From Burkholderiaceae bacterium (GTDB lineage: Bacteria; Pseudomonadota; Gammaproteobacteria; Burkholderiales; Burkholderiaceae_D), in assembly GCA_023653025.1 (NCBI GenBank), contig JAMNXS010000004.1, forward strand, positions 1-64,000: 64,000 nt of DNA, read 5' to 3'. The notes beneath the pieces were generated by a model. The model did not search any database and was not told where the DNA came from. It worked only from the letters and a program-made list of their open reading frames with translations. The position numbers and the translations under genes were made by a program. How positions within the stretch are numbered: position 1 is the first letter of the stretch; each line of letters opens with the position of its first letter. Below, one piece after another: positions 54,583 to 64,000 of this stretch.

Positions 54583-55671
54583 TTACAGCGCGGCGAGCAG
54601 TTTTCTGACCGGCGCCGGCAGCCCGGCTCTGGCCAGCGCGCCGGCGTCATGCCAGCCGTAGGCGGCCTGTGCTGCGCCAAACTCACGCGCGGCGAGGGTC
54701 ACCTTCAGCGGCGTGACCTGCAGCCGGTAGTGCGTGAAGGCGTGAACGAACGCCGGCATCGGATCAATGGCCGCGACGTCGCCGAAGCCGGCCAGGGCCA
54801 TCCTCACCGCAGAATCCATGTCTGCCGCGATCGCGCCGCCGAGGCGATCGAGCTCGGGCAGCGACCACAGGCCGCCCCAGATGCCGGACGGAGGTCGCCG
54901 CTCGAGCAGGAGTTCGCCGTCGTGCTGTACCACCAGCATCACGGTCGAGCGCTGCGGTACCACCTGCTTCGGCTTGCGGGCCGGCAGTTCGGCGGTGCGG
55001 CCCGTCGCGTGCGCGACGCAGCGCGCCTGCATCGGGCAGTCGCCGCAGCGCGGCCGGCTGCGCGTGCACAGCGTTGCGCCGAGATCCATCAGCCCCTGCG
55101 TGTAGGCCTCGATATCCTGCGCCGGCAGCAGCGCGGCGGCGCGCTGCCATAACTGCCTCTCGACGCTCGCCTGACCGGGAAAGCCTTCGATGCCGAACAC
55201 GCGGCAGAAGACGCGCTTGACATTCCCGTCCAGGATGGCCGCCCGCGCGCCGTAGGCGAAGGCGGCGATCGCGGCTGCCGTCGACTGCCCGATGCCGGGC
55301 AGTTCGGCCAGTTGCGCCACCTCCGGCGGAAAACGGCCGCCGTGCTGTTCCACCACCGCCTGCGCGCAGCGATGCAGGTTGCGCGCCCGCGTGTAGTAGC
55401 CGAGCCCGGCCCACAGCGCCATCACTTCCTCGACCGGAGCAGCCGCCAGCGCGGCAACATCGGGAAAGCGCTGCAGGAAGCGCTGGTAATAGGGCACAAC
55501 GGTGGCCACCTGCGTCTGCTGCAGCATGATCTCCGACAGCCAGATGCGGTAGGCGTCGCGCGTCTGCTGCCATGGCAGCTGATGGCGGCCGTGCCGCTTC
55601 TGCCACGCGACCAGCGAATCGGCAAATGCGCTGTCGGCCGCCGGTGTGCCGGAGTCCGCGAGCCGCTTCAT
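54583..55671 (-). CDS. mutY: A/G-specific adenine glycosylase
   Basis: '[44 protein letters not shown]', '[16 protein letters not shown]', Fe-S cysteines; start trimmed. Confidence 0.97.
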   Translation of the reverse strand: MKRLADSGTPAADSAFADSLVAWQKRHGRHQLPWQQTRDAYRIWLSEIMLQQTQVATVVPYYQRFLQRFPDVAALAAAPVEEVMALWAGLGYYTRARNLHRCAQAVVEQHGGRFPPEVAQLAELPGIGQSTAAAIAAFAYGARAAILDGNVKRVFCRVFGIEGFPGQASVERQLWQRAAALLPAQDIEAYTQGLMDLGATLCTRSRPRCGDCPMQARCVAHATGRTAELPARKPKQVVPQRSTVMLVVQHDGELLLERRPPSGIWGGLWSLPELDRLGGAIAADMDSAVRMALAGFGDVAAIDPMPAFVHAFTHYRLQVTPLKVTLAAREFGAAQAAYGWHDAGALARAGLPAPVRKLLAAL

Positions 55672-56489
55672 CGCTGGCAGCGCACGCAATAGAAGGTCGA
55701 GCGCTGCCCCTGCACGATGCGGCGCACGGCCGTGCCGCAATGGCGGCAGCTCTGGCCTTCCCGGTCGTAGACGAAGTAGCTTTGCTGAAAATAGCCCGAC
55801 GCACCGTCGGCGCCGATGAAGTCGCGCAGCGTGCTGCCGCCCTGCTCGATGGCCGCCGCCAGCACGCGCTGGATCGCGCGCGCCAGCCGTGTCGTGCGTT
55901 CCAGCGAGATCCGCCTTGCCGCCGTGTTCGGATGGATGCCGGCCTCGAACAGGCTCTCGCACGCATAGATGTTGCCGACGCCGACCACGATGTCGCCGGC
56001 CAGCAGCACCTGCTTGATGGCCGCGCTACGCTTGCGCATGCCACGGTACAGCAGCGGCGCGAGGTCGTCGCGGCCGAGCGGCTCGACGCCGAGGCCGCGC
56101 AGCAGCAAGTGGCCCTCGACATCACCGTCCTCCGCGCCGTGCCACAGCACGGCGCCGAAGCGACGCGGGTCGGTGAAGCGCATCAGCTGGTCGCCGAAGA
56201 CCAGATCCACGTGATCATGCTTCTGCGGCGGCTGGCCGGCCGGCAGCACGCGCAGGTGGCCGGACATGCCCAGATGGACGATCAGGCTGCCGTGGTCGAA
56301 ACGCAGTAGCAAATACTTGCCGCGGCGGGCCGTGGCGCGCAGCGTTTGCCCCTCCAGCAGGGACGGCAGCGACAGCGGAAAGGGCCAGCGCAAACCTTCG
56401 CGCCGCAGCACGACGCCGGTCACGGTGCGGCCCTCGACATGCGGAGCGATTCCGCGCCGGGTGACTTCGACTTCAGGCAATTCGGGCAT
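55668..56489 (-). CDS. mutM: Formamidopyrimidine-DNA glycosylase
   Basis: [14 protein letters not shown]..., C-terminal zinc finger '[26 protein letters not shown]'. Confidence 0.98.
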   Translation of the reverse strand: MPELPEVEVTRRGIAPHVEGRTVTGVVLRREGLRWPFPLSLPSLLEGQTLRATARRGKYLLLRFDHGSLIVHLGMSGHLRVLPAGQPPQKHDHVDLVFGDQLMRFTDPRRFGAVLWHGAEDGDVEGHLLLRGLGVEPLGRDDLAPLLYRGMRKRSAAIKQVLLAGDIVVGVGNIYACESLFEAGIHPNTAARRISLERTTRLARAIQRVLAAAIEQGGSTLRDFIGADGASGYFQQSYFVYDREGQSCRHCGTAVRRIVQGQRSTFYCVRCQR

Positions 56490-56646
56490 GCGTGCGGATC
56501 AGCGGCAGGGCGAACGAAGCCGGATACCGGCACGCGGGGCAGAGCCGACGGCTTTCGTCGTAAAATCGGTTTCCGGCAGGATCATTGGGCAAGATCACTG
56601 GGCAGCTTCACAGGTACAGGCGCGGAAAACCGCACGGGAACGTCTC

Positions 56647-58368
56647 TTGAAAACTTTGTCGATCATTCTAACGCTGTCCGCGCTGCTCGCGTCGGCAGGT
56701 ACCGTGGCGGCCGCACCGAAGGCGCCGGCTGGCGCGCAGGAAGCGCTGCCGAACGCGCGACTGACGGGCGAGGTGATGTACAAGTACCTGGCCGCAGAAC
56801 TCGCGTTCCAGCGCGGGGAGGCTTTCGCCGCCTACGCGACGATGTTCTCGATCGCCCGCAGCACCAATGACCCGCGGCTGGCGAGGCGTGCGGTCGAGTT
56901 TGCGGCCGCCGGCTCGCTGTCGGCCGAGGCACTGAAGGCGGCACGGCTGTGGCGCGATCTGGCGCCGCAGTCGGAAGAGGCCGCGCAGGCCCTGCTCGGC
57001 CTGCAGATCGCCGGCGGCCGGCTCGACGAGGCCAAGCAGGCGCTGGCCCAGCAGCTGGCCACGGCCACGCCCGCCAAGCTGCCGGCCGTCATCGCGAACC
57101 TGCAGCGTCAAATGGCGCGCGTACAGGACAGGGGCCGCGCCATGGCGCTCATGCGCGAGCTGCTTGAGCCGTATCGCGAGTCGGTCGATGCGCAGCTGAC
57201 GCTGGCGCAGATCGCGATGGTCGGCGGCGACCGCACGACCGCCCTGCGCGAGGCGCGCGACGCGCTGGCGAAGCACCCGGCCTCGGAGCTGGCGGCACTG
57301 ACGCTGGCTCAGATCATCGACAACAAGACCGACGCGGCAAAGCTGCTGTCGGATTTCCTGCAGAAGAACCCGAAAGCGCGCGAGGTGCGCCTGGCCTACT
57401 CGCGCATGCTGTTCGAGCAGAACCGGCTGCCCGACGCGAAGAAGGAATTTCAGGCACTGCTGCAGCAATACCCGGATGACCAGACGGCGCTCTACGCCGC
57501 CGGCCTGCTGGCGGCGCAGATGAACGATCTGAAGGAAGCCGAGAATTACCTCGCGGCCTACATCCGCACGCTGGGCGGCCAGCCCGACCGCGAACGCGAC
57601 TCGACGCAGGCGCTGATGGTGCTGTCGCAAATTTCCGAACAGCGCAACGACATCGCCGGCGCACTGAAGTGGCTGGAGCTGATCGACAGCAGCGCGCAGG
57701 GCAGCTACCTCGGCGCGATTCTCAAGCGCGCGCAGCTAACGGCTAAAGGCGGCAAACTCGACGCGGCACGCGCGATCCTGAGCGGCGCCGAGGTCGGCAG
57801 CGACGACGACCGCGTGCGGCTGATCGTCGGCGAATCGCAGTTGCTGCGCGACGCCGGCCGCCTGCCCGATGCGCTGCGGCTGATCGACGAGGCGCTCGGC
57901 CAGCACAAGGACAACATCGACCTGCTGTACGAGCACGCGATGCTGGCCGAGAAGTCCGGTAACTTCGACCTGATGGAGCGCCAGCTGCGCCAGGTGATGA
58001 AGATCGCTCCGGAAAACCAGCATGCATACAACGCGCTCGGCTACTCGTTCGCCGACCGCAACATCCGCCTGCAGGAAGCCTACGACCTGATCAAAAAGGC
58101 CTCTTCGCTGGCGCCCGAGGATCCGTACATCATGGACAGCCTCGGCTGGATCGAATTCCGCCTCGGGCGCTTCGAGCAGGCCGAGGCGACGCTGCGGCGC
58201 GCCTACGGCATCAAGGGCGACCCCGAGATCGCCGCCCACCTGGGCGAGGTGCTGTGGGTGCTGGGCCGCGAGGACGAGGCGAAGAAGTTGTGGCGCAACG
58301 CGAACGCGAAGGACCCGCGCAACGAGACCCTGAAGGGTACGCTGCAGCGCCTGCAGGTGAAGCTCTGA
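56647..58368 (+). CDS. TPR-repeat exported protein
   Basis: Signal peptide from TTG at 56647 (LKTLSIILTLSALLASAGTVAAAPK), multiple TPR units; upstream of lolB. Confidence 0.88.
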   Translation: MKTLSIILTLSALLASAGTVAAAPKAPAGAQEALPNARLTGEVMYKYLAAELAFQRGEAFAAYATMFSIARSTNDPRLARRAVEFAAAGSLSAEALKAARLWRDLAPQSEEAAQALLGLQIAGGRLDEAKQALAQQLATATPAKLPAVIANLQRQMARVQDRGRAMALMRELLEPYRESVDAQLTLAQIAMVGGDRTTALREARDALAKHPASELAALTLAQIIDNKTDAAKLLSDFLQKNPKAREVRLAYSRMLFEQNRLPDAKKEFQALLQQYPDDQTALYAAGLLAAQMNDLKEAENYLAAYIRTLGGQPDRERDSTQALMVLSQISEQRNDIAGALKWLELIDSSAQGSYLGAILKRAQLTAKGGKLDAARAILSGAEVGSDDDRVRLIVGESQLLRDAGRLPDALRLIDEALGQHKDNIDLLYEHAMLAEKSGNFDLMERQLRQVMKIAPENQHAYNALGYSFADRNIRLQEAYDLIKKASSLAPEDPYIMDSLGWIEFRLGRFEQAEATLRRAYGIKGDPEIAAHLGEVLWVLGREDEAKKLWRNANAKDPRNETLKGTLQRLQVKL

Positions 58369-58376
58369 GCGCTGGC

Positions 58377-58976
58377 TTGGCTACCGTTTCGCGCCGCTCT
58401 TTCCTGCTGCTCGGCGCTGCCGTCGCCCTCGGCGGCTGCGCCGGCGTCGCGCCGCTGCCCGGCGGCGAACGCGCTTACCGCGACACCGTCAGCTTCGGCG
58501 GGCGCCTGTCGGTGCGCTATCCTCAGGACGGCAAGCCGCAGTCCGTGCAGGGCAAGTTCCTGTGGGCGCAGCGGCGCGAGTCCACCACCATCGAACTCTA
58601 CTCGCCGCTGGGCCAGACGCTGGCGCGCATTGCGATCGAGCCCGGCCGCGCCACGCTCGAGGCCGCAGGCGGCAGCAGCCGAGCAGCGGCCACCGCCGAC
58701 GCGCTGACCGAGGAGACGCTGGGCTGGCCGCTGCCGGTGGACGGCCTGCGCTACTGGCTGCAGGGCTTCGTGCGCTCTGGCGAGCACACGCTGGTGGCGG
58801 CCGCCCCCGAAGGTCCGGAGAGCTTTCGCAGCGACGGCTGGCGAGTCCGCGTCGCGAGCTGGCAGCAAGCCGGCAGCTCCGCCCTGCCCAAACGCATCGA
58901 TCTCGAGCGCGAGGACATCGCCGGCGGCCCGATTGCGCTGCGCCTGGTGATCGACGACTGGCGCAGCGGCGACTGA
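58377..58976 (+). CDS. lolB: Outer membrane lipoprotein LolB
   Basis: Lipobox 'AVALGGC', 'FSGRLSVRY'-like 'FGGRLSVRYPQDGKPQSVQGKFLWAQ'; start codon uncertain (TTG). Confidence 0.88.
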   Translation: MATVSRRSFLLLGAAVALGGCAGVAPLPGGERAYRDTVSFGGRLSVRYPQDGKPQSVQGKFLWAQRRESTTIELYSPLGQTLARIAIEPGRATLEAAGGSSRAAATADALTEETLGWPLPVDGLRYWLQGFVRSGEHTLVAAAPEGPESFRSDGWRVRVASWQQAGSSALPKRIDLEREDIAGGPIALRLVIDDWRSGD

Positions 58977-58978
58977 GC

Positions 58979-59845
58979 ATGGCGCGCCATCTGCATGACT
59001 GCGTCGCGCCGGCGAAGCTGAACCTGTTCCTGCACGTGACCGGCCGCCGGGCTGACGGCTACCACCTGCTGCAGTCGGTGTTCCAGTTGATCGACCTGCA
59101 TGATCTGCTGCACTTCGATCTGCGCGACGACGGCCGGATCGTGCGCAGCACTGAGATCGCCGGCGTGCCGGCCGACAGCGACCTGACGGTGCGCGCGGCC
59201 GATCTTCTGAAGGCCGCCGCGGCCGCGCGCGGCATCGCCGTGCCGGGCGCGAGCATTGCCATCGACAAGCGGCTGCCGATGGGGGGTGGCATCGGTGGCG
59301 GTTCGTCGGACGCGGCCACCGCGCTGATGGCGCTGAACCATTTGTGGGACACGCGCTTGACGCGCACGGAGCTGATGCAGCTCGGGCTGCGGCTGGGCGC
59401 GGACGTGCCTTTCTTCCTGTCGGGCGGGAATGCCTTCGTCGAGGGGATCGGCGAGTTGCTGACGCCGATCGAGACGCCGGCGAGCTGGTTCGTGCTGGTC
59501 CACCCGGGCGTGTCGGTGCCGACGCCGGCAATATTCGCGTCGCCCGAATTGACACGGAACACCAAAGTCGTCACAATGTCGGACTTTTCCAAGCGCCTCC
59601 CCGGGTTTGGAAGAAACGATTTGCAAGCGGTCGCCGCCCGTGCGTATCCGCCCGTCGCAGACGCCCTCGCGTGGCTGTCGGATGCTGGCGAAGCACGGAT
59701 GACCGGCTCCGGCGCCTGTGTCTTCGCCGCGTTGGCCTCCGAAACGGAAGCCGACGACGTACTGCGAGAGCTGCCATCCCGATGGCAGGCCTGGAAGACC
59801 AGAACGCTCGACGTCCACCCGATGGCGACGCTGCTGCAAACGTGA
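58979..59845 (+). CDS. ispE: 4-diphosphocytidyl-2-C-methyl-D-erythritol kinase
   Basis: 'APAKLNLFLHVTGRRADGYHLLQSVFQLIDLHD', 'PMGGGIGGGSSDAATAL'. Confidence 0.97.
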   Translation: MARHLHDCVAPAKLNLFLHVTGRRADGYHLLQSVFQLIDLHDLLHFDLRDDGRIVRSTEIAGVPADSDLTVRAADLLKAAAAARGIAVPGASIAIDKRLPMGGGIGGGSSDAATALMALNHLWDTRLTRTELMQLGLRLGADVPFFLSGGNAFVEGIGELLTPIETPASWFVLVHPGVSVPTPAIFASPELTRNTKVVTMSDFSKRLPGFGRNDLQAVAARAYPPVADALAWLSDAGEARMTGSGACVFAALASETEADDVLRELPSRWQAWKTRTLDVHPMATLLQT

Positions 59846-59887
59846 TCGCGAATTCGTCCGGCCGATCGGCCAGACAACAGGTTGTGT

Positions 59888-59964
59888 AGGGGAATCGCCA
59901 AGTTGGTTAAGGCACCGGATTTTGATTCCGGCATTCCAAGGTTCGAATCCTTGTTCCCCTGCCA
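59888..59964 (+). tRNA. tRNA-Gln (anticodon TTG), CCA encoded
   Basis: AGGGGAATCGCCAAGTTGGTTAAGGCACCGGATTTTGATTCCGGCATTCCAAGGTTCGAATCCTTGTTCCCCTGCCA; all arms fold. Confidence 0.97.
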
Positions 59965-60090
59965 TTGAATCCGGCCCGCAGGCAATGGCGGGTCTCGATA
60001 TAAAAAACGCAATACATCTTTCAAAGCCGCCATCGCAGGGTCCGTGCCCGGTGCTGGCGGCTTTTGCAACTTTTACGTGAGTCAGGAACC

Positions 60091-61056
60091 ATGGTCCACG
60101 AGAACCTGATGGTGTTTACCGGGTCTGCTACCCCGGATCTCGCCGCCGGCGTCGCACAGCAATTGGGCATCCCGCTCGGCAAGGCCGTCGTGTCCCGTTT
60201 CTCCGACGGCGAGATCGTGGTCGAAATCAACGAGAACGTCCGCGGCAAGGACGTGTTCGTGCTGCAGTCGACCTGCGCCCCGACGAACGACAACCTGATG
60301 GAAATCATGCTGATGGTCGATGCGCTCAAGCGCGCGTCGGCCGGCCGCATCACCGCCGTGCTGCCGTATTACGGCTATGCGCGCCAGGACCGCCGCCCGC
60401 GCTCGGCGCGCGTGGCCATCTCGGCCAAGGTGGTTGCCAACATGCTTCAGGATGTCGGCGTCGGCCGCGTGCTGATCATGGACCTGCACGCCGACCAGAT
60501 CCAGGGTTTCTTCGATATCCCTGTCGACAACATCTATGCGTCGCCGGTACTGCTGGACGATCTGGTCCAGAAGAACTACGAAGACCTGCTGGTCGTGTCG
60601 CCGGACGTCGGCGGCGTGGTGCGGGCGCGGGCGCTGGCGAAGAAGCTGGGCTGCGACCTGGCGATCATCGACAAGCGCCGCCCGAAGGCGAACGTTTCCG
60701 AAGTCATGCACATCATCGGCGAAGTGGAAGGCCGCAATTGCGTGATCATGGACGACATGGTCGATACCGCAGGCACGCTGACCAAGGCCGCCGAGGTGCT
60801 GAAGGCGCGCGGCGCGAAGAAAGTCGTCGCCTACTGCACGCACCCGGTGCTGTCGGGCCCGGCGATCGAGCGCATCGAGCAATCGCCGCTCGACGAACTG
60901 GTCGTCACCGACACCATTCCGCTGTCGGCGCAGGCCAGCGGCTGCGGCAAGATCCGGCAACTGACCTGCGCGCCGCTGCTGGCCGAAACGATCCGCCGCA
61001 TCAGCAAGGGCGATTCGGTCATGTCGCTGTTCGCCGAGGACGAAGCCGGCAGCTGA
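60091..61056 (+). CDS. prs: Ribose-phosphate pyrophosphokinase
   Basis: '[24 protein letters not shown]', '[20 protein letters not shown]'. Confidence 0.98.
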   Translation: MVHENLMVFTGSATPDLAAGVAQQLGIPLGKAVVSRFSDGEIVVEINENVRGKDVFVLQSTCAPTNDNLMEIMLMVDALKRASAGRITAVLPYYGYARQDRRPRSARVAISAKVVANMLQDVGVGRVLIMDLHADQIQGFFDIPVDNIYASPVLLDDLVQKNYEDLLVVSPDVGGVVRARALAKKLGCDLAIIDKRRPKANVSEVMHIIGEVEGRNCVIMDDMVDTAGTLTKAAEVLKARGAKKVVAYCTHPVLSGPAIERIEQSPLDELVVTDTIPLSAQASGCGKIRQLTCAPLLAETIRRISKGDSVMSLFAEDEAGS

Positions 61057-61156
61057 AGCTTTTTTCGGGGCGACGGCCACCCGCCGGCGCCCTTTTACCC
61101 GTCCCCTGGTCGCGGGGGACGCAACCTCAGGGCGCAAGCCCATTACAGGAGTCGTC

Positions 61157-61753
61157 ATGGAAGTTATCGCATTCCCACGGTCGGAGCAGGGGTCCGGAGC
61201 GAGCCGCCGCCTGCGCCGTGCGGGCCAAACCCCCGGCATCATCTACGGTGGCGCCGAAGCGCCGGTCAACGTCTCGCTCGACCATAACGCGCTGTTCCAC
61301 GCGCTGAAAAAAGAAGCCTTCCACTCGTCGATCCTCGACATGAAAGTCGGCGACAAGTCGGAAAAGGTCGTCCTGCGCGACTTCCAGATGCACGCTTACA
61401 AGCAGCTGGTAATGCACGTCGACTTCCAGCGCGTCGACCCGAACCAGAAGCTGCACGTGAAGGTGCCGCTGCACTTCGTCAACGGCGAGATTTCGCCGGT
61501 CGTCAAGCTGTCGGGCGGCGTGATCAGCCATGTGCTCAACGAGCTCGACGTCAGCTGCCTGCCGAAGGACCTGCCGGAGTTCATCGAAGTCGACCTGTCG
61601 GGCATGACCGACGGCGGCTCTTTCCACGTGGCGGACCTGAAGCTGCCGGCCGGCGTGACCGCCGTCCATGCGAAGGACAACCCGACCATCGCCACCGCGA
61701 CCATCCCGCGCGGCGCGAAGTCGGATGCTGCCGAAGGCGAAGAGAAGAAGTAA
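61157..61753 (+). CDS. rplY: 50S ribosomal protein L25/general stress protein Ctc
   Basis: '[37 protein letters not shown]'. Confidence 0.96.
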   Translation: MEVIAFPRSEQGSGASRRLRRAGQTPGIIYGGAEAPVNVSLDHNALFHALKKEAFHSSILDMKVGDKSEKVVLRDFQMHAYKQLVMHVDFQRVDPNQKLHVKVPLHFVNGEISPVVKLSGGVISHVLNELDVSCLPKDLPEFIEVDLSGMTDGGSFHVADLKLPAGVTAVHAKDNPTIATATIPRGAKSDAAEGEEKK

Positions 61754-61774
61754 TCTTCCTGCCGGCGCACACGG

Positions 61775-61800
61775 GCCCGTCCTCGCGACGGGCTTTTTTT
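61775..61800 (+). terminator. Intrinsic terminator GCCCGTC-CTCGC-GACGGGC-TTTTTTT
   Basis: Direct reading downstream of rplY. Confidence 0.92.
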
Positions 61801-61846
61801 CGTCCGCGGATTTATCCGATAATCCGCCTTTTCACCTTCCCACGCC

Positions 61847-62443
61847 ATGCCCAGCGCACCCATCCGCCTGATCGTCGGTCTCGGCAATCCCGGCCCCGAC
61901 TATGCCGCCACCCGCCACAACGCCGGTTTCTGGCTGGTCGACCAGCTGGCGCGCGGCGATTTGCGCAAGGAATCGCGCTTCAGCGCACTGGCCGCGAAAG
62001 CCCGTATCGCCGGCAGCGAGGTCTGGCTGCTCGAGCCGCAGACTTACATGAACCGCTCGGGCCAGTCGGTCGGCGCGATTGCGCGCTTCTTCAAGATCGC
62101 GCCGGAAGAAATCCTGGTCGTGCACGACGAACTCGACCTGCCACCGGGCGCGGCAAAGATCAAGAAGGGCGGCTCGTCCGGCGGGCATAACGGGCTCAAG
62201 GACATCACGGCCGCCGTCGGCACGCAGGATTACTGGCGGCTGCGCATTGGCATCGGCCATCCGCGCGACTTGAAACTGCAGCAGCCCGTGGTCGATTTCG
62301 TGCTGCACCGTCCGCGCGCGGAAGAACAGTCACTAATCGATGAAGCGATTGATAAGTCACTGTTGGTGATTCCATTGCTGTGCGAAGGACGCCATGAGCA
62401 GGCGATGATGGAACTTCATACCGACAAGAAGCCCGCCGCCTGA
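61847..62443 (+). CDS. pth: Peptidyl-tRNA hydrolase
   Basis: '[28 protein letters not shown]'. Confidence 0.98.
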   Translation: MPSAPIRLIVGLGNPGPDYAATRHNAGFWLVDQLARGDLRKESRFSALAAKARIAGSEVWLLEPQTYMNRSGQSVGAIARFFKIAPEEILVVHDELDLPPGAAKIKKGGSSGGHNGLKDITAAVGTQDYWRLRIGIGHPRDLKLQQPVVDFVLHRPRAEEQSLIDEAIDKSLLVIPLLCEGRHEQAMMELHTDKKPAA

Positions 62444-62775
62444 AAAAATCCGCCGGCGATACGCGCGCACCGATTAATCTGCTGCTCGTTGAGTGGCGAT
62501 CAATGTTTTCTGAATGAACCGTGGAAAAATACGCGGGGTGCCTGTCGCCGTCGATCGACACGCAGCACACGAATCGGTCCGGATTAACTGGTCAACCCTT
62601 CAAAAATGTTTCCACATATTAATATCATTTGAAATAAGTCTTTGAAATCAGTGCCTTGGGATAAATCCTTTGATGGCCACAGGATTAATACCATAGTGCT
62701 AATAATCCGTTATAATTCGCTCGTCGTCGGCGGGCCGCACTTTGCGGCACACCTTCGCCGGCAGAAATTTCAACA

Positions 62776-63090
62776 TTGGGGATGATGATGACGACCTACA
62801 AGGAACTGCAAAACCAGATTGAGAAACTGCAAAAGGAAGCCGAGCAGGCGCGCAAGACCGAACTGTCGAATGCGATTGCCGATATTCACGCCAAAATGAA
62901 GGAATATGGCATTTCGCCGGAAGACCTCGGCTTCGGCGGCGCGGTAAAGCGCAAGGTGGCAAAAGCCGTTCGCCGTCCGGTGGCGCCGAAGTACCGCAAC
63001 AACGCGACCGGTGAAACCTGGAGCGGCCGCGGCAAGCCGCCGAAATGGATGGCCGGCCGGGACAAGGCGCAATTCCTGATCCAGCACTGA
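62776..63090 (+). CDS. H-NS family nucleoid-associated protein
   Basis: N-terminal coiled coil, C-terminal 'PKYRNNATGETWSGRGKPPKWMA' H-NS DNA-binding motif. Confidence 0.95.
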   Translation: MGMMMTTYKELQNQIEKLQKEAEQARKTELSNAIADIHAKMKEYGISPEDLGFGGAVKRKVAKAVRRPVAPKYRNNATGETWSGRGKPPKWMAGRDKAQFLIQH

Positions 63091-63107
63091 TTCGGAACGC
63101 CGTAAAG

Positions 63108-63134
63108 AAAGGCCGCCCCTGACGGGCGGCCTTT
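63108..63134. terminator. Bidirectional terminator AAAGGCCGCCC-CTGAC-GGGCGGCCTTT
   Basis: 11-bp perfect arms between convergent hns-like gene and sugar transferase. Confidence 0.92.
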
Positions 63135-63135
63135 T

Positions 63136-63744
63136 TCATTCGCCGCGCAATGCGCGCAGAGGCAGCAGCAGCGCGCGCAGCATGATCCACGCGTCAGTCA
63201 GCCCGCCGCGCTGATCCAGATAACGCTGCGCATAATCGAGCCGCAGCGGCAGTACCTGCTCCACATACGCAGTTTCGAGCGCCTCGCCTTCGAGCCCGGC
63301 GAGCAGTTTTCGCTCGGCGCGGAATTCAATCGTCGACAAATCCAGCAGGCCCGGCTTGACCGACAGCACACGCTTGCGCACCTCGGTCGGATAACAGCCG
63401 ACGTAGCGCGGCATCTCGGCGCGCGGCCCGACCATCGAAAAATCGCCTCTCAGCACATCGAGCAGCATCGGCCAGCGTGCCCAACCCGTTTTACGCAACA
63501 GCGCGCCGATGCGCGTGACCTGCTCGCCGTGACAGCCGCCTACCGTTTCCATCGCATCGGGCTCGGCGATCGCGGTGCGGAATTCATGCACCTTGATCAT
63601 GCGGCCGTTGCGACCCACGCGATGCGGACGCGCCAGAACGGGGCCGGCAGAGTCGATGCGGATAAGGAGCGCAATCAGCAGCCATAATGGCGACAGCGCC
63701 AGCAACAGGACAGCGGCAATCACGACATCGGCGAATCTTTTCAT
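63136..63744 (-). CDS. Bacterial sugar transferase family protein (divergent)
   Basis: 'MKRFADVVIAAVLLLALSPLWLLIALLIRIDSAGPVLARPHRVGRNGRMIKVHEFRTA', 'VLRGDFSMVGPRAEMP'. Confidence 0.87.
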   Translation of the reverse strand: MKRFADVVIAAVLLLALSPLWLLIALLIRIDSAGPVLARPHRVGRNGRMIKVHEFRTAIAEPDAMETVGGCHGEQVTRIGALLRKTGWARWPMLLDVLRGDFSMVGPRAEMPRYVGCYPTEVRKRVLSVKPGLLDLSTIEFRAERKLLAGLEGEALETAYVEQVLPLRLDYAQRYLDQRGGLTDAWIMLRALLLPLRALRGE

Positions 63745-63785
63745 GGTCAGGCGGCAAGTGGGGACGAGGTCGCATGATAAACAGG

Positions 63786-64000
63786 TCAGACCGGCCTCGC
63801 CACCATCAGCCAGAACACCAGCACCAGCGCCAGAAAGGCCGGAATGCCGAGCAGAGTCCAGATCGTCAGATAGCGCCAGTACGCTGCCGGCAGCTCGGCC
63901 TCGCCGGCGGCCGCCGCGCGCAGGGCCATGTCGCGCATCTTCATCTGTATCCAGACCACGGGCAGCCAGCAGGCGCCGGCCAGCAGGTAGAGCAGCACCG
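63786..64000 (-). CDS. DUF2269-like integral membrane protein, C-terminal part (runs off window end)
   Basis: LLYLLAGACWLPVVWIQMKMRDMALRAAAAGEAELPAAYWRYLTIWTLLGIPAFLALVLVFWLMVARPV. Confidence 0.7.
   Translation of the reverse strand, partial: VLLYLLAGACWLPVVWIQMKMRDMALRAAAAGEAELPAAYWRYLTIWTLLGIPAFLALVLVFWLMVARPV

Overview
The window is a GC-rich chromosomal segment, probably Betaproteobacteria (Burkholderiales-like) judged from gene content and order. It is mostly housekeeping DNA. Contents in order: (1) the 5' end of a tpsA (FHA-like exoprotein) gene missing from the ORF track, its tpsB transporter and an EamA permease; (2) a complete minus-strand dcw cluster, mraZ-rsmH-ftsL-ftsI-murE-murF-mraY-murD-ftsW-murG-murC-ddlB-ftsQ-ftsA-ftsZ, followed by a peroxiredoxin and lpxC; (3) rnpB and a wHTH-Fic protein; (4) a fatty-acid oxidation block; (5) clsB/ybhP, nudB, aspS, a symporter and ubiB-ubiJ-ubiE; (6) a large DUF3683-type FAD/Fe-S oxidoreductase, ilvA, queF, ptsN-hprK-rapZ, mutY-mutM, TPR-lolB-ispE-tRNA-Gln-prs-rplY-pth, hns and a divergent sugar transferase. 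The main non-genic signal is a family of at least 14 REP-like palindromes. They have compensatory stem changes, a GTAG-type foot, and inverted pairs or 57/69/70-bp tandem units. They occupy the few wide gaps of the otherwise tightly overlapping dcw cluster and the queF leader. A second, dRS3-like hairpin family is also present. Other points of interest: a four-box, 10-bp-phased MraZ operator overlapping a sigma70 promoter; a Fic protein lacking the canonical catalytic His, with a perfect 10-bp-arm palindrome upstream; a sugar transferase lacking the catalytic Asp-Glu dyad; and an orphan region of atypical codon usage between ubiE and the DUF971 gene. No CRISPR array, prophage or transposase was seen. 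All calls come from reading the sequence; no database search was run.
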